From assembly GCF_050496545.1 (NCBI RefSeq), contig NZ_JBNVZV010000007.1:124001-188000 (forward strand): a DNA stretch of 64,000 bases. The letters run 5' to 3'. Origin of the DNA: Phycicoccus avicenniae_A (lineage in GTDB: Bacteria; Actinomycetota; Actinomycetes; Actinomycetales; Dermatophilaceae). Within the stretch, counting starts at the first letter, position 1. Each line of letters opens with the position of its first letter. The position numbers were made by a program, and so were the translations under genes. The notes below the pieces were generated by a model. That model searched no databases. It saw only the letters and a list, made by a program, of their open reading frames with translations, and was not told the DNA's origin. Of the stretch, positions 35,414 to 43,586 are shown in pieces.

Positions 35414-36441
35414 TCAGCGGGCGGCGCAGGCCACAGCGCGCACTGTGACCGCGACCGCGCCGACGTGGGGGAGATCGGCGCGTAGGTGCTCTTCGACGTG
35501 AGCGGCAACCCCGTCTGCCTGGGGGAGCGGGGTGGACGCGTCGACCGACACGGCCACGACAGCCAGCAGGGTGTGACCTGACCACCGCAGGCGTACGTCG
35601 TTGACCGTGCGGACTTCGTCGACGGTGGAGGCCGAGGTCCGGACCCGCCGGGTGAGGTCGGGTTCGACGGCGTCGAGCAGGCGTGCGCCGGCGGAGCGTG
35701 CGGCGGCGCGCAGGACTCCGAGGATGGCAACGGTGATGAGGAGCCCGACGACGGGTCGGCCCAGTCTCAGCCGACGGCGACGCCGCCTGTGCCGACGAGG
35801 ACCGCCAAGGAGGTGAAGCCGTCTGTGCGGGCGTGCAGGCCGTCGGCGACGAGCGCTGCGGACCCGATCTTTCGGCCGACGCGGATGCGGTAGCGGGCGA
35901 CCCCCTCGTTGCCGATGAAGCCGACGACGGATGCGACGGCGATGGCCCAGAGGTAGTCGACGGGACGGGGGTCCAGCAGTCGGGCGATGCTCTCGGCGCC
36001 GACGAGGACGCCGGACAGGGCGATCATCAGGATGAGGACGAGGCCGGCGACGTCCTCGGCGCGACCCCAGCCGTGAGTCATCCGATCGGAGCGGCCACGG
36101 GCAGCGAGAGCGAATGCGAAGAGCAACGGGATGGCGGTGCCCGCGTCGACGAGGTTGTGCAGGGTGTCGCCGAGGAGCGCCACCGACCCCGACCATGCGA
36201 CAACCACGCCCTGCAGCGTCGCGGTCACGAGGAGACCGGCGAGGCTGACCCACAAGGCCTTGCGGCCGGCGGTGGTGCCCTCAACGGCGTCGTCGATGCG
36301 GTCGGCGGCGTCGTGCGAGTGCCCGCCGAGCAGACCGGACGCCGCATGCCTCAGCCGGGCGAGCAGGGTGCCACCGAGGTCGTGGTCGTGGTCGTGGTGG
36401 TCATCGTGCTGACTTGCGGCGGCCCGGCTGGCGTGGCTCAT
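35414..36441 (-). pseudogene. CDF-family zinc/cobalt exporter gene with one-base frameshift
   Basis: From ATG 36441 the frame reads a cation diffusion facilitator: a His/Asp-rich N-terminus (HDDHHDHDHD), six membrane segments, and the HxxxD metal motifs GDTLHNLVD and ADGLHARTD. It ends in a TGA at 35767-35769 in the middle of the last helices. A second frame resumes there with LRLGRPVVGLLITVAIL and a C-terminal cytoplasmic domain to 35414. A missing base in the ggc-tg junction explains both. The ArsR gene overlaps the start by 4 bp (ATGA), so metal induction is likely. Whether the lesion is real or an assembly error cannot be told here. Confidence 0.75.
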
Positions 36442-36794
36442 CGCGCGCGTGCCTTGCTGCGATGGTGGGCGGGGACGTTCTCGAGGAGGTGCTCGACGTG
36501 CCCGACGGTGTCGAGGACGAGCTGGCGCACGTGGCCGTTCTCGACCCGGTACAGCACGGTCTGGCCCTGGCGGCGGGAGGCGACCATTCGCGCCATGCGC
36601 AACTTGGCAAGGTGCTGGGAGACCGCGGGGACCGGCCGCTCGAGGACCTCGGCCAGCTCGGTGACCGAGCGCTCCTCGTCGAGCAGCAGCCCGACCAGCT
36701 GCAGGCGGGTGGGGTCGGCCAGCATCCGTAGGACCTCGACGGCGAGGGTCACCACGTCCTCGCCCCAGACCGGCGGTTCGATGTTTGCGTGCAT
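36438..36794 (-). CDS. ArsR/SmtB-family metal-sensing repressor (CzrA/NmtR-like)
   Basis: The 118-residue repressor has a winged HTH (VLRMLADPTRLQLVGLLLDE, then VPAVSQHLAKLRMARMV). The C-terminal alpha-5 helix has NGH (Asp-to-Asn variant of DxH), then HVEH 11 residues later. That spacing is the alpha-5 metal site of CzrA and NmtR (DxH...HxxH), for Zn, Co or Ni. No cysteine pair for arsenic or lead is present. ATG at 36794 overlaps the palindrome TTTGCG-N6-CGCAAA and lies 6 nt after TAGCCT. It overlaps the CDF start by 4 bp, so it controls that exporter. Confidence 0.88.
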   Translation of the reverse strand: MHANIEPPVWGEDVVTLAVEVLRMLADPTRLQLVGLLLDEERSVTELAEVLERPVPAVSQHLAKLRMARMVASRRQGQTVLYRVENGHVRQLVLDTVGHVEHLLENVPAHHRSKARAR

Positions 36795-36806
36795 GCGCAA
36801 AGGCTA
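36784..36806 (-). promoter_or_regulatory. ArsR operator overlapping a leaderless promoter
   Basis: TTTGCG-N6-CGCAAA (36784-36801) is a perfect 6-bp inverted repeat spanning the start codon. On the minus strand TAGCCT (36801-36806) lies 6 nt before the ATG. The repressor bound here would block transcription start directly. Confidence 0.55.
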
Positions 36807-37011
36807 GCGGTTTTGGCCGGAGTGGTCGTGGCGCGCAGCCGCGCCAGCCCGGTTGCCGGGTGACAGGACTGGGTGCCGCTTCATCGGCCGCACGGTCGAG
36901 GCGGTTGTCGGCCAAGCCGTGGGGTGGACGAAGAGCCCTGGGGGTCGAGCAGCCGGCCCCCAGGGGTCCTGAGGTCAACTCGGTCAGCGTGACCACCTCA
37001 GCTGGTGGGCG

Positions 37012-37635
37012 TCAGGCGAGGCTGTCGGCGATGGAGACCACGAGGCCTCCGAGCATGAACGCGGTCAGAGTGGCGATGAGGGCGCCGGTGCCGAAGGTGG
37101 GGATGAGGCGTCGTGCTCCTTGGGCGGGTGCGGCGTCGTGGTACGCGTGGGTGAGGGCGTGGCCCTTGCCGCGCTTGAGCAGGTAGGCGTTGACGGGGTA
37201 GGCGGCGAAGAAGGCGACGGTGAGCGAGATCGCCATGCCGACCCAGAAGACGATGTTGACCAGGCCGGCGTTCATGGCGCCGGGGATGAGGGCCATGACG
37301 ACGTTGTCGGTGACCTCCATCGTCGCGATGGAGACGGTGTCGGCGGCCAGTACCACGCGCAGAGCGGTGCCGACGGCGAGCCCGGCCTTGAGCAGGGGGA
37401 GGGTGGAGAGCGTGTAGCCGAAGAAGAAGGCCAGGGCGATGGAGATGGCGATGGTGCTCGCGTTGCCGAGCCCGGCGGCGGTGCCGATGATGAGGCCGGC
37501 GATCTCACCGATGGCGCAGCCGGTCAGGCAGTGCAGGGTCGCGCTGACGGCCATGCGGGCGATGCCGCCGGTGGCGTGACCGCCGTGCTGGTCGTGGTCG
37601 GCGTGGGTGGGGGCGTGCTCGGCGTGGCCGGCCAT
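37012..37635 (-). CDS. DUF4396 membrane protein
   Basis: The 207-residue protein has a His-rich N-terminus (HAEHAPTHADHDQHGGHA) followed by four helices with ATLHCLTGCAIGEIAG in the first one and FFGYTLSTLPLLKAG and IPGAMNAGLVNIVFWVGM later. This matches DUF4396, found near copper genes in many bacteria; a metal-binding or copper-transport accessory role is suspected but not shown. The His-rich segment and the Cys pair in HCLTGC suggest metal binding. GGGAGG precedes the ATG. It follows csoR by 68 bp on the same strand, so it is probably co-transcribed with the copper operon. Confidence 0.85.
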   Translation of the reverse strand: MAGHAEHAPTHADHDQHGGHATGGIARMAVSATLHCLTGCAIGEIAGLIIGTAAGLGNASTIAISIALAFFFGYTLSTLPLLKAGLAVGTALRVVLAADTVSIATMEVTDNVVMALIPGAMNAGLVNIVFWVGMAISLTVAFFAAYPVNAYLLKRGKGHALTHAYHDAAPAQGARRLIPTFGTGALIATLTAFMLGGLVVSIADSLA

Positions 37636-37703
37636 GGGTCCTCCCGGGGATGAGTGGTGGGGACGTACCCGCGGTGCGTCGGCACGCGGGGGGCGGGGCG
37701 TGG

Positions 37704-38012
37704 TCAGGAGCGCACGAGGCGCCGGATGGCGTCGGAGGCTTCCTTGAGCTTGGCGGCGCCTTCGTCCTCGCCGGCGCGTGCGGCGTCCAGGACGCAGTGG
37801 GCGAGGTGGTCGTCCATGAGGCCGAGGGCGACGCCTTCAAGGGCCCGGTTGAGAGCGCTGATCTGGGTGAGGATGTCGATGCAGTACTGCTCCTGCTCGA
37901 TCATCCGGGCGATGCCTCGGGCCTGGCCCTCGATGCGGCGCATCCGGTTGAGGTAGCCGTCCTTCTCGCTGATGTAGCCGTGGTGGTGCTCGGGGCTGGT
38001 GGGTTCAGGCAT
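37704..38012 (-). CDS. csoR: Copper-sensing repressor CsoR
   Basis: The 102-residue repressor has the CsoR fold with GYLNRMRRIEGQARGIARM and the Cu(I) ligands Cys in YCIDILTQ, then His and Cys spaced by four (DDHLAHC). Those three match C36, H61 and C65 of the Mycobacterium tuberculosis protein. The start lies 7 bp before the end of copA (8-bp overlap), so it is co-translated with copA. CsoR binds GC-rich palindromes with ATACCC half-sites, and such sequences lie upstream of copZ. Cu(I) should release it. Confidence 0.93.
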   Translation of the reverse strand: MPEPTSPEHHHGYISEKDGYLNRMRRIEGQARGIARMIEQEQYCIDILTQISALNRALEGVALGLMDDHLAHCVLDAARAGEDEGAAKLKEASDAIRRLVRS

Positions 38013-40290
38013 GGGGGTCCTCGGGTGTGTCGGTGGGCTGGGTGGTGGTGCCGGTGAAGGCGCGCAGGCGCAGGCTGTTGCCGACGACGAAGACGCTGGA
38101 GAAGGCCATGGCGGCGCCGGCGAGCATGGGGTTGAGCAGGCCGAGCGCGGCCAGGGGGAGGGCGGCGACGTTGTAGGCGAACGCCCAGAACAAGTTGGTC
38201 TTGATGGTGCGCAGGGTGGCGCGGGAGAGGCGGATGGCATCCACGGCGGAGCGCAGGTCTCCGCGCACGAGGGTGATGTCGGAGGCCTCGATGGCGACGT
38301 CGGTGCCGGTGCCCATGGCCAGGCCGAGGTCGGCCCGGGCGAGGGCGGGGGCGTCGTTGACGCCGTCGCCGACCATGGCGACCGTCCGGCCCTCGGCCTG
38401 GAGGCGGGAGACGACCTGGGCCTTGTCCTGGGGCATCACTCCGGCGATGACCTGCTCGATGCCGACCTGGGCGGCGATGTGCCGGGCGACGGCCTCGTTG
38501 TCACCGGTGAGCAGGACCGGGGTCAGGCCCATCGCGCTCAGCTCGCGGACCGCCAGGGCGCTGGTGGGTTTGACGGTGTCCGCGACGACGAGCAGGCCGC
38601 GCGGCTGCCCGTCCCAGCCGACGGCGACGACGGTCTTGCCCTCGGACTCGGCGCGCGTCCTGGCCTGCAGTAGTGCGGGGGAGAGGTGCTGGGACCAGTC
38701 GGCGAGCAGGGAGGGGCGCCCGACGACGACGGCGTGGCCGTCGATGACGCCCTGGACGCCACGACCTTCGAGGTTGGTGAAGTCCTCGGGCGCCGGCAGG
38801 GGCCCGGTCTGCTCGGCGGCGGCGCGGGCGACGGCCTGGGCGATGGGGTGCTCGGAGGCGGCTTCGAGCGCTCCGGCGAGCCGCAGCACCTGAGCACGGT
38901 CCTCGCCGGGCTCGGTGACGACGTCTGTGAGAGTCATCCGGCCAATGGTGACGGTGCCGGTCTTGTCCAGCACCACGGTGTCGACGGTGCGGGTCGACTC
39001 CAGGACCTCGGGGCCCTTGATCAGGATGCCGAGCTGGGCTCCGCGGCCGGTCCCGACGAGCAGCGCGGTGGGGGTGGCCAGGCCGAGGGCGCACGGGCAG
39101 GCGATGACCAGGACCGCGACGGCGGCGGTGAAGGCCGCGGAGACGGGGAACCCCGCTCCGAGCCAGGCGCCGAGGGTCGCGACGGCGAGGGCGATGACGA
39201 TGGGCACGAAGACGCCCGAGATGCGGTCGGCCAGGCGCTGCACGGCGGCCTTGCCGGTCTGTGCCTCCTCGACCAGCCGGGCCATCTGGGCCAGCTGGGT
39301 GTCGGCACCGACCCGGGTGGCGCGCACGACCAGGCGGCCGCCGGCGTTGACGGTGGCGCCGGCGACGGCGTCGCCGACGGTGACCTCGACCGGCACCGAC
39401 TCACCGGTGAGCATTGAGGCGTCGACGGCGGAGGTCCCGGCGACGACGACGCCGTCGGTGGCGATCTTCTCGCCGGGCCGCACGACGAACTCCTGGTCGG
39501 TCGTGAGCTGCTCGACCGGGACCTTGGTCTCGACGCCGTCACGCAGGAGAGAGACCTCCTTGGCGCCCATCTCCAGCAGGGCGCGCAGGGCGGCGCCGGC
39601 CTGGCGCTTGGAGCGCTTCTCGAAGTAGCGCCCGGCGAGGATGAACAGGGTCACGCCGGCGCCGACCTCGAGGTAGATGTTGGCGGCGCCCTCCGAGGGG
39701 GCGATGGTCAGCTCGAACGGGTGGGTCATGCCCGGTGTGCCGGCCGTGCCGAGGAAGAGGGCGTAGAGGGACCACATGAACGCGGCGAGGGTTCCCATCG
39801 AGATGAGGGTGTCCATGGTGGCGCTGCCATGGCGGAGGTTCGCCCAGGCCGCGCGGTGGAACGGCCACGCGGCCCACAGGATGACCGGCGCCGCCAGGGC
39901 GAGGCTGGCCCACTACCAATACGTGAACTGCAGCGCGGGGACCATCGACATCGCGATGACCGGGACCGACAGGGCTGTCGCGCCGATCAGCCTCTGCCGC
40001 AGGCCGGTCAGCTCGGGGTCGGGTGCGTCCTCGTTCGGCGGGCCCGCGGCGACAGTCGGCGTCGGCAGGGCCGCCGTGTAGCCGGTCTTCTCGATCTCGG
40101 CGACCAGTGCGGAGGGGGCGTAGCCCGCGGGCGTGAGGACCGTGGCCTTCTCGGTGGCGTAGTTGACGCTGGCCTGGACGCCGTCGAGCTTGTTCAGCGT
40201 GCGTTCTATGCGGTTGGCGCAGGAGGCGCACGTCATGCCGCCGATCTGCAGCTCGACGGACTGGCTCGTTCCGGGTGTGGTGGTGCTCAT
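38005..40290 (-). pseudogene. copA: Copper P1B-ATPase CopA, interrupted by an in-frame TAG
   Basis: Reading through, the 762-codon frame is a full P1B ATPase. It has an N-terminal HMA domain with GMTCASC, CPC (residues 398-400) in the metal-transport helix, DKTGT (Asp442) and GDGVNDAP. At codon 126 (39913-39915) the frame has TAG where related CopA proteins typically have Gln (LQFTYW-Q-WASLALAA). The frame is open on both sides, so one C-to-T change explains it. Translation could restart at ATG 39816 (MDTLISMG), which would lack HMA and the first helices. Overlaps csoR by 8 bp and the small membrane gene by 4 bp. Exports Cu(I). Confidence 0.85.
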
Positions 40291-40469
40291 CGCTCGGATC
40301 CTCCGTGCGGGTGCGGTGTGGTGGAGGCGGGTGCGTGCGGGGTCTGGTCCTGGTGCTCCCAGCGGGTCACCACGGCCTGCGGCACGAGGGCGCCGGCAGC
40401 GGTGAAGGAGGCGACGAAGACCAGGGCCAGGGCAGCCCCGAAGAGCGCCAGCCGGGTGGCGGCGCTCAT
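40287..40469 (-). CDS. Small membrane protein of the copper operon
   Basis: The 60-residue product has one helix (LALFGAALALVFVASFTAAG) and a His/Pro-rich tail (HAPASTTPHPHGG). It overlaps copZ upstream and copA downstream, each by 4 bp, so it is part of the operon and translated with it. Not recognised; similar small proteins occur between copZ and copA in related actinobacteria. The His-rich tail could hold copper at the pump. Confidence 0.75.
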   Translation of the reverse strand: MSAATRLALFGAALALVFVASFTAAGALVPQAVVTRWEHQDQTPHAPASTTPHPHGGSER

Positions 40470-40675
40470 CGGACGGGCTCGGCGGTGTACCCGGCTTCCT
40501 CGACCGCGGCCAGCACCTGCGCCTCGTCGACCTGGTCTCCACCGACCACGAGCCGCCCGGACGCGGCGTCGACCTCGAGGACCTGAACGCCCGGGAGCTC
40601 GCTGATCTCTTCGCGGACCGACATCTCGCAGTGCCCGCAGGTCATGCCGATGACTCGGAACTCGGTGTTGCGCAT
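40466..40675 (-). CDS. copZ: HMA-domain copper chaperone CopZ
   Basis: The 69-residue protein is a single HMA domain with the metal motif MTCGHC (residues 11-16), strand FRVIGM at the N-terminus and VEEAGYTAEPV at the end. It delivers Cu(I) to CopA in the cytoplasm. ATG at 40675 is preceded by GAGAGG. It heads the minus-strand copper operon (copZ, small membrane protein, copA, csoR). The region upstream has CsoR-type palindromes, shared with the divergent PAP2 gene. Confidence 0.92.
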   Translation of the reverse strand: MRNTEFRVIGMTCGHCEMSVREEISELPGVQVLEVDAASGRLVVGGDQVDEAQVLAAVEEAGYTAEPVR

Positions 40676-40695
40676 GGTGTCAACCTCTCGTGGGG

Positions 40696-40745
40696 ATACC
40701 CCTACCGGGTACATGTACGTTGTAACGTATGCCCCTGGGGGGTAT
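40696..40745. promoter_or_regulatory. CsoR-type operators and further palindromes
   Basis: ATACCC-CTACC-GGGTAC (40696-40712) and GTATGCCCC-TGGGGGGTAT (40727-40745) resemble CsoR sites. Between and across them lie perfect palindromes GTACATGTAC (40709-40718) and TACGTT-GT-AACGTA (40716-40729). All are within 120 bp of both divergent starts, so one region may control both genes. Confidence 0.65.
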
Positions 40746-40829
40746 TCCGCAAGGGGCTGGTGTCCCACAGGTTCGGCACAGGTGGGAGCGGCACACTGCG
40801 GTGTCCCTTCCGAGAAAGGCCGCACCTGC

Positions 40830-41429
40830 ATGCCCACGTCCTCGCTCGACGAGCGACTGTTCGCCGCGGTCCAGTCCTTCGCCCGATCCACCCCGTGGCT
40901 GCACGGACCGGCCGTGCTCTTCGCGACCTACGGGGTCGTCCTTTTCGCGGGGCTGGCCTTCTGGGCGCTGCTGCGGGCCCGGCGTGCGGGCGACCGTGAC
41001 CTCGCCGCCGCCGGGTGGGTGGCTCTCGGGACGCTCGTGGCCGTGACCGTGAACCAGCCGGTTGCCGCCCTGTTCGGCGAGGCGCGCCCCTATGCGACGC
41101 ACCCCGGCGCGCTCCTGCTCGTCCAGCGCACGACCGACGTGTCGTTCCCGTCGGACCACGCGACGATGGCCGGCGCGATCGCCGTCGGTCTGCTGGTCGC
41201 GGCGCCACGTCTGGGTCGCTGGGCCGTCGTGGCCGCGGTCGCGATGGCGTTCACGCGTGTGTACGTGGGGGCCCACTACCCGCAGGACGTGCTCGCCGGG
41301 CTGCTGCTCGGCGGGCTCGTGGCGGAGGCCGGTTGGCTGCTGCTGCGTCGCCCCCTGACCGCGCTCACGGGATGGCTGCGCCGCCGTCCGGTCGTGCGGG
41401 AGGTCTTCCGGCCCGTTGCGACCGGCTGA
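40830..41429 (+). CDS. PAP2-family membrane phosphatase
   Basis: The 199-residue protein has five or six helices and the three PAP2 motifs: an RP site (FGEARPYA), SFPSDHATMAG and RVYVGAHYPQDVLAG. It should dephosphorylate a lipid pyrophosphate or phosphatidate on the outer face. GAGAAAG precedes the ATG. It is divergent from copZ, 155 bp apart, and on the opposite strand from the rest of the copper operon. PAP2 genes near copper systems are seen elsewhere; a link to lipid carrier recycling under metal stress is speculative. Confidence 0.9.
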   Translation: MPTSSLDERLFAAVQSFARSTPWLHGPAVLFATYGVVLFAGLAFWALLRARRAGDRDLAAAGWVALGTLVAVTVNQPVAALFGEARPYATHPGALLLVQRTTDVSFPSDHATMAGAIAVGLLVAAPRLGRWAVVAAVAMAFTRVYVGAHYPQDVLAGLLLGGLVAEAGWLLLRRPLTALTGWLRRRPVVREVFRPVATG

Positions 41430-41435
41430 CCCCGG

Positions 41436-42551
41436 TCAGGCGCGCGGCAGCCGGAGCGCGAACGTGGCGCCGGTGCCTGCGCCGTGGCTGCGGGCGGTCA
41501 GGGTGCCGCCGTGGGCCTCGGCGATGGCGCGGCTGATCGTCAGGCCGATGCCCGAGCCGCCGCCGTCCGCGGCGGTGCGGGAGGAGTCGGCGCGGTAGAA
41601 GCGCTCGAAGACGTGGGGCAGGTGCTCGGCGGTGATGCCCTCGCCGTCGTCCACCACGTGCAGGACCGCATGGGTTGACTCCTGCGCGGTGCGCACGGTG
41701 ACGGTGCCCCCTGCTGGTGTGTGCCGCAGGGCGTTGCGCAGGAGGTTGGTCAGGACCTGACCGATGCGCTCGGGGTCGGCGTCGACGAGCAGGGGTGCCG
41801 GGGCGACGTCGGTGCGCAGGGTGACCCCGCGGGCCTCGAAGGCGTTCGCCTCGGTGGCCAGGACGTCGTCGACGAGCGCGCCGAGGTCGACCCGAACGGG
41901 GTGCAGATCGAGGCGGCCTTCCTGGGCGCGGCTGACGTTCCCGAGGTCGTCGGCGAGGCGGCGCAGGCGGTGGGTGCTCGAGCGCAGCAACGCGAAGGTC
42001 GCGGCGTCGGGGGCGATGACGCCGTCCTCGAGGGCCTCGAGGTAGGCCTCGACGGTGGCCAGCGGGGTGCGCAGCTCGTGGCCGAGGTCGCTGAGCATCC
42101 GGCGGCGGGTGCCCTCGACCTGCTCGAGGCGCGCTCCGAGCTCATTGATGGTGCTCGACATCCGGTCCAGCTCGACTCCGAGGCCGGAGGCGGGGACGCG
42201 CACGTCGTAGCGCCCGGCGGCGACGTCGGCGGCGGCGTCGACGACGCGGCGGGTGGAGCGCTGGACCCGGCGGGTGAACCACGCGCTGATGGCGAGCGCG
42301 GCGCCGACGGAGACGAGCAGTGCGACCCCCATCGCCACGAGGAGCGCGTCGCGGAAGGCCATCTCGAGGTGGTAGGTCTCCGAGCTGCTGGGGTCGGTGC
42401 CGGCCTCGAGCAGGTGCTGGTGGAAGAGCCCCGGGCCCACGAGGGAGGCGACGAGGTAGGCGGTGACGGCGCCCGCGACGAGCAGCAGGGCCTGCGCGAG
42501 GAGCAGCCGCGCGCCGAAGCCGCGCGCCGCCCGGGGACGGGGGTGGCTCAC
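41436..42551 (-). CDS. Sensor histidine kinase of the copper-island two-component system
   Basis: The 371-residue kinase has an N-terminal helix (LLLAQALLLVAGAVTAYLVA), a periplasmic-side loop of about 35 residues with a His/Glu-rich stretch (HQHLLEAGTDPSSSETYHLE), a second helix, HAMP, HisKA (MLSDLGHELRTPLA, His158) and HATPase (LLRNALRHTPAGG, DDGEGI, SGIGLTISRA). The short His-containing loop suits metal sensing, as in CusS/CutS types. GTG at 42551 overlaps the regulator stop (GTGA). The pair sits between PAP2 and oxidase genes. Confidence 0.92.
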   Translation of the reverse strand: MSHPRPRAARGFGARLLLAQALLLVAGAVTAYLVASLVGPGLFHQHLLEAGTDPSSSETYHLEMAFRDALLVAMGVALLVSVGAALAISAWFTRRVQRSTRRVVDAAADVAAGRYDVRVPASGLGVELDRMSSTINELGARLEQVEGTRRRMLSDLGHELRTPLATVEAYLEALEDGVIAPDAATFALLRSSTHRLRRLADDLGNVSRAQEGRLDLHPVRVDLGALVDDVLATEANAFEARGVTLRTDVAPAPLLVDADPERIGQVLTNLLRNALRHTPAGGTVTVRTAQESTHAVLHVVDDGEGITAEHLPHVFERFYRADSSRTAADGGGSGIGLTISRAIAEAHGGTLTARSHGAGTGATFALRLPRA

Positions 42552-43273
42552 GCTCCGGGACCCATCCGGTAGCCGACCCCGCGCACGGTGCGCACGAAGA
42601 CCGGGTCGGTGGCGTCGTCACCGAGCTTGCGCCGCAGGTGCCCGACGTGGACGTCCACGAGGTGCTCGTCGCCGACCCACTCGGGCCCCCACACGGCGTC
42701 GATGAGCCGGCGCCGCGAGAAGGCCATCCGAGGGTTGCCCGCGAGGGCCGCGAGGACGTCGAACTCGGTGCGGGTCAGGTGGATCGGGTCCTGGTCGAGC
42801 CACACCTCGCGGCCGACGGGGTCGACGGCGAGCCGGCCGACGGTGAGGGCGTGGTCGGTGGGTTCGGGGTGGGTGGGTCGGCGGGGGCGTCGGAACATCG
42901 CATAGATGCGGGCGACGAGCTCGCGCGGGCTGAAGGGCTTGGTCAGGTAGTCGTCCGCCCCGACGGACAGGCCGATGAGGGTGTCGACCTCGTCGTCGCG
43001 GGCGGTGACCATGACGACGTAGGCGTCGGAGAACGTGCGCAGCTGCCGGCAGACCTCGATGCCGTCGAGGCCCGGCAGGCCGAGGTCGAGCACGACGACG
43101 TCGGGGTCGACCTCGCGGGCGGCCGCCACGCCGGCGGGCCCGTCGTGGACGACGTGCGCCTCCATGCCGGCGCGCTCCAGGTAGCTGCCGATGAGGCGCG
43201 CCATGTGGACCTCGTCCTCGATGACGAGCGCGCGGACCCCCGGGGTGGTCGGGGAGGTCGGGACGCTCTGCAT
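42548..43273 (-). CDS. OmpR-family response regulator
   Basis: The 241-residue regulator has a receiver (RALVIEDEVHMARLIGSYLE; Asp63 in VVVLDLGLPG; Lys in YLTKPFSP) and a winged-helix domain (VWLDQDPIHLTRTEFDVLA, VDVHVGHLRRKLGDD, VRGVGYRMG). It is coupled to the kinase by a 4-bp overlap. Direct repeats TTCAT at 11-bp spacing lie upstream of the oxidase operon and of the DUF305 gene, on either side of the oxidase gene, and are the most likely binding sites. ATG at 43273 (MQSVPTSP) is the best start. Confidence 0.92.
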   Translation of the reverse strand: MQSVPTSPTTPGVRALVIEDEVHMARLIGSYLERAGMEAHVVHDGPAGVAAAREVDPDVVVLDLGLPGLDGIEVCRQLRTFSDAYVVMVTARDDEVDTLIGLSVGADDYLTKPFSPRELVARIYAMFRRPRRPTHPEPTDHALTVGRLAVDPVGREVWLDQDPIHLTRTEFDVLAALAGNPRMAFSRRRLIDAVWGPEWVGDEHLVDVHVGHLRRKLGDDATDPVFVRTVRGVGYRMGPGA

Positions 43274-43336
43274 GGGGCCGATCGTGTCACGAGGCCAGGG
43301 TCCGTGTGCGCGCGTGCGGGTACCCCCGCGGGCATC

Positions 43337-43352
43337 TTCATCGAACCTTTAC
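43337..43352 (+). promoter_or_regulatory. TTCAT-type direct repeat upstream of the oxidase operon
   Basis: TTCATCGAACCTTTAC: TTCAT at 43337 and TTTAC at 43348, 11 bp apart. The same element with TTCAT-N6-TTCAT-N6-TTC occurs at 45103-45127 before the DUF305 gene. Spacing is that of tandem OmpR sites; the neighbouring regulator is the candidate ligand. Confidence 0.5.
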
Positions 43353-43409
43353 GCCACCTCGACGGGACCGTCGGGCTCGGCGCGCACCCTCGGGGAGGAG
43401 GCGAAGGAG

Positions 43410-43586
43410 ATGGTCCCGATGATGACCGGGTTCGTGGGCACCGGCTGGGTCATGTGGCTGGTCATGGGTGGCGTGGTCACCGCGCTGTGGGCGCTGGTGG
43501 TCCTCGCCGTCGTGGCGCTGGTCCGTCCTGTCGCTCGGCCGGCGCAGGACGCGAGGGCGCCGCAGGACCGGGCGGCGCGTCGATGA
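43410..43586 (+). CDS. Small membrane protein of the oxidase operon
   Basis: The 58-residue product starts MVPMMTGFVGTGWVMWLVMG and continues as one long helix (VTALWALVVLAVVALV) with a basic tail. GAAGGAG precedes the ATG, and it overlaps the oxidase start by 4 bp (ATGA). Met and Trp residues near the N-terminus are unusual but no motif is recognised. Probable accessory to the oxidase. Confidence 0.75.
   Translation: MVPMMTGFVGTGWVMWLVMGGVVTALWALVVLAVVALVRPVARPAQDARAPQDRAARR

Noticed and set aside
42638..43582. Upstream extension of the multicopper oxidase frame over the regulator gene
   Set aside because: The extension is antisense to a clear response regulator; the oxidase leader starts at 43583 with a 4-bp overlap with the small membrane gene.
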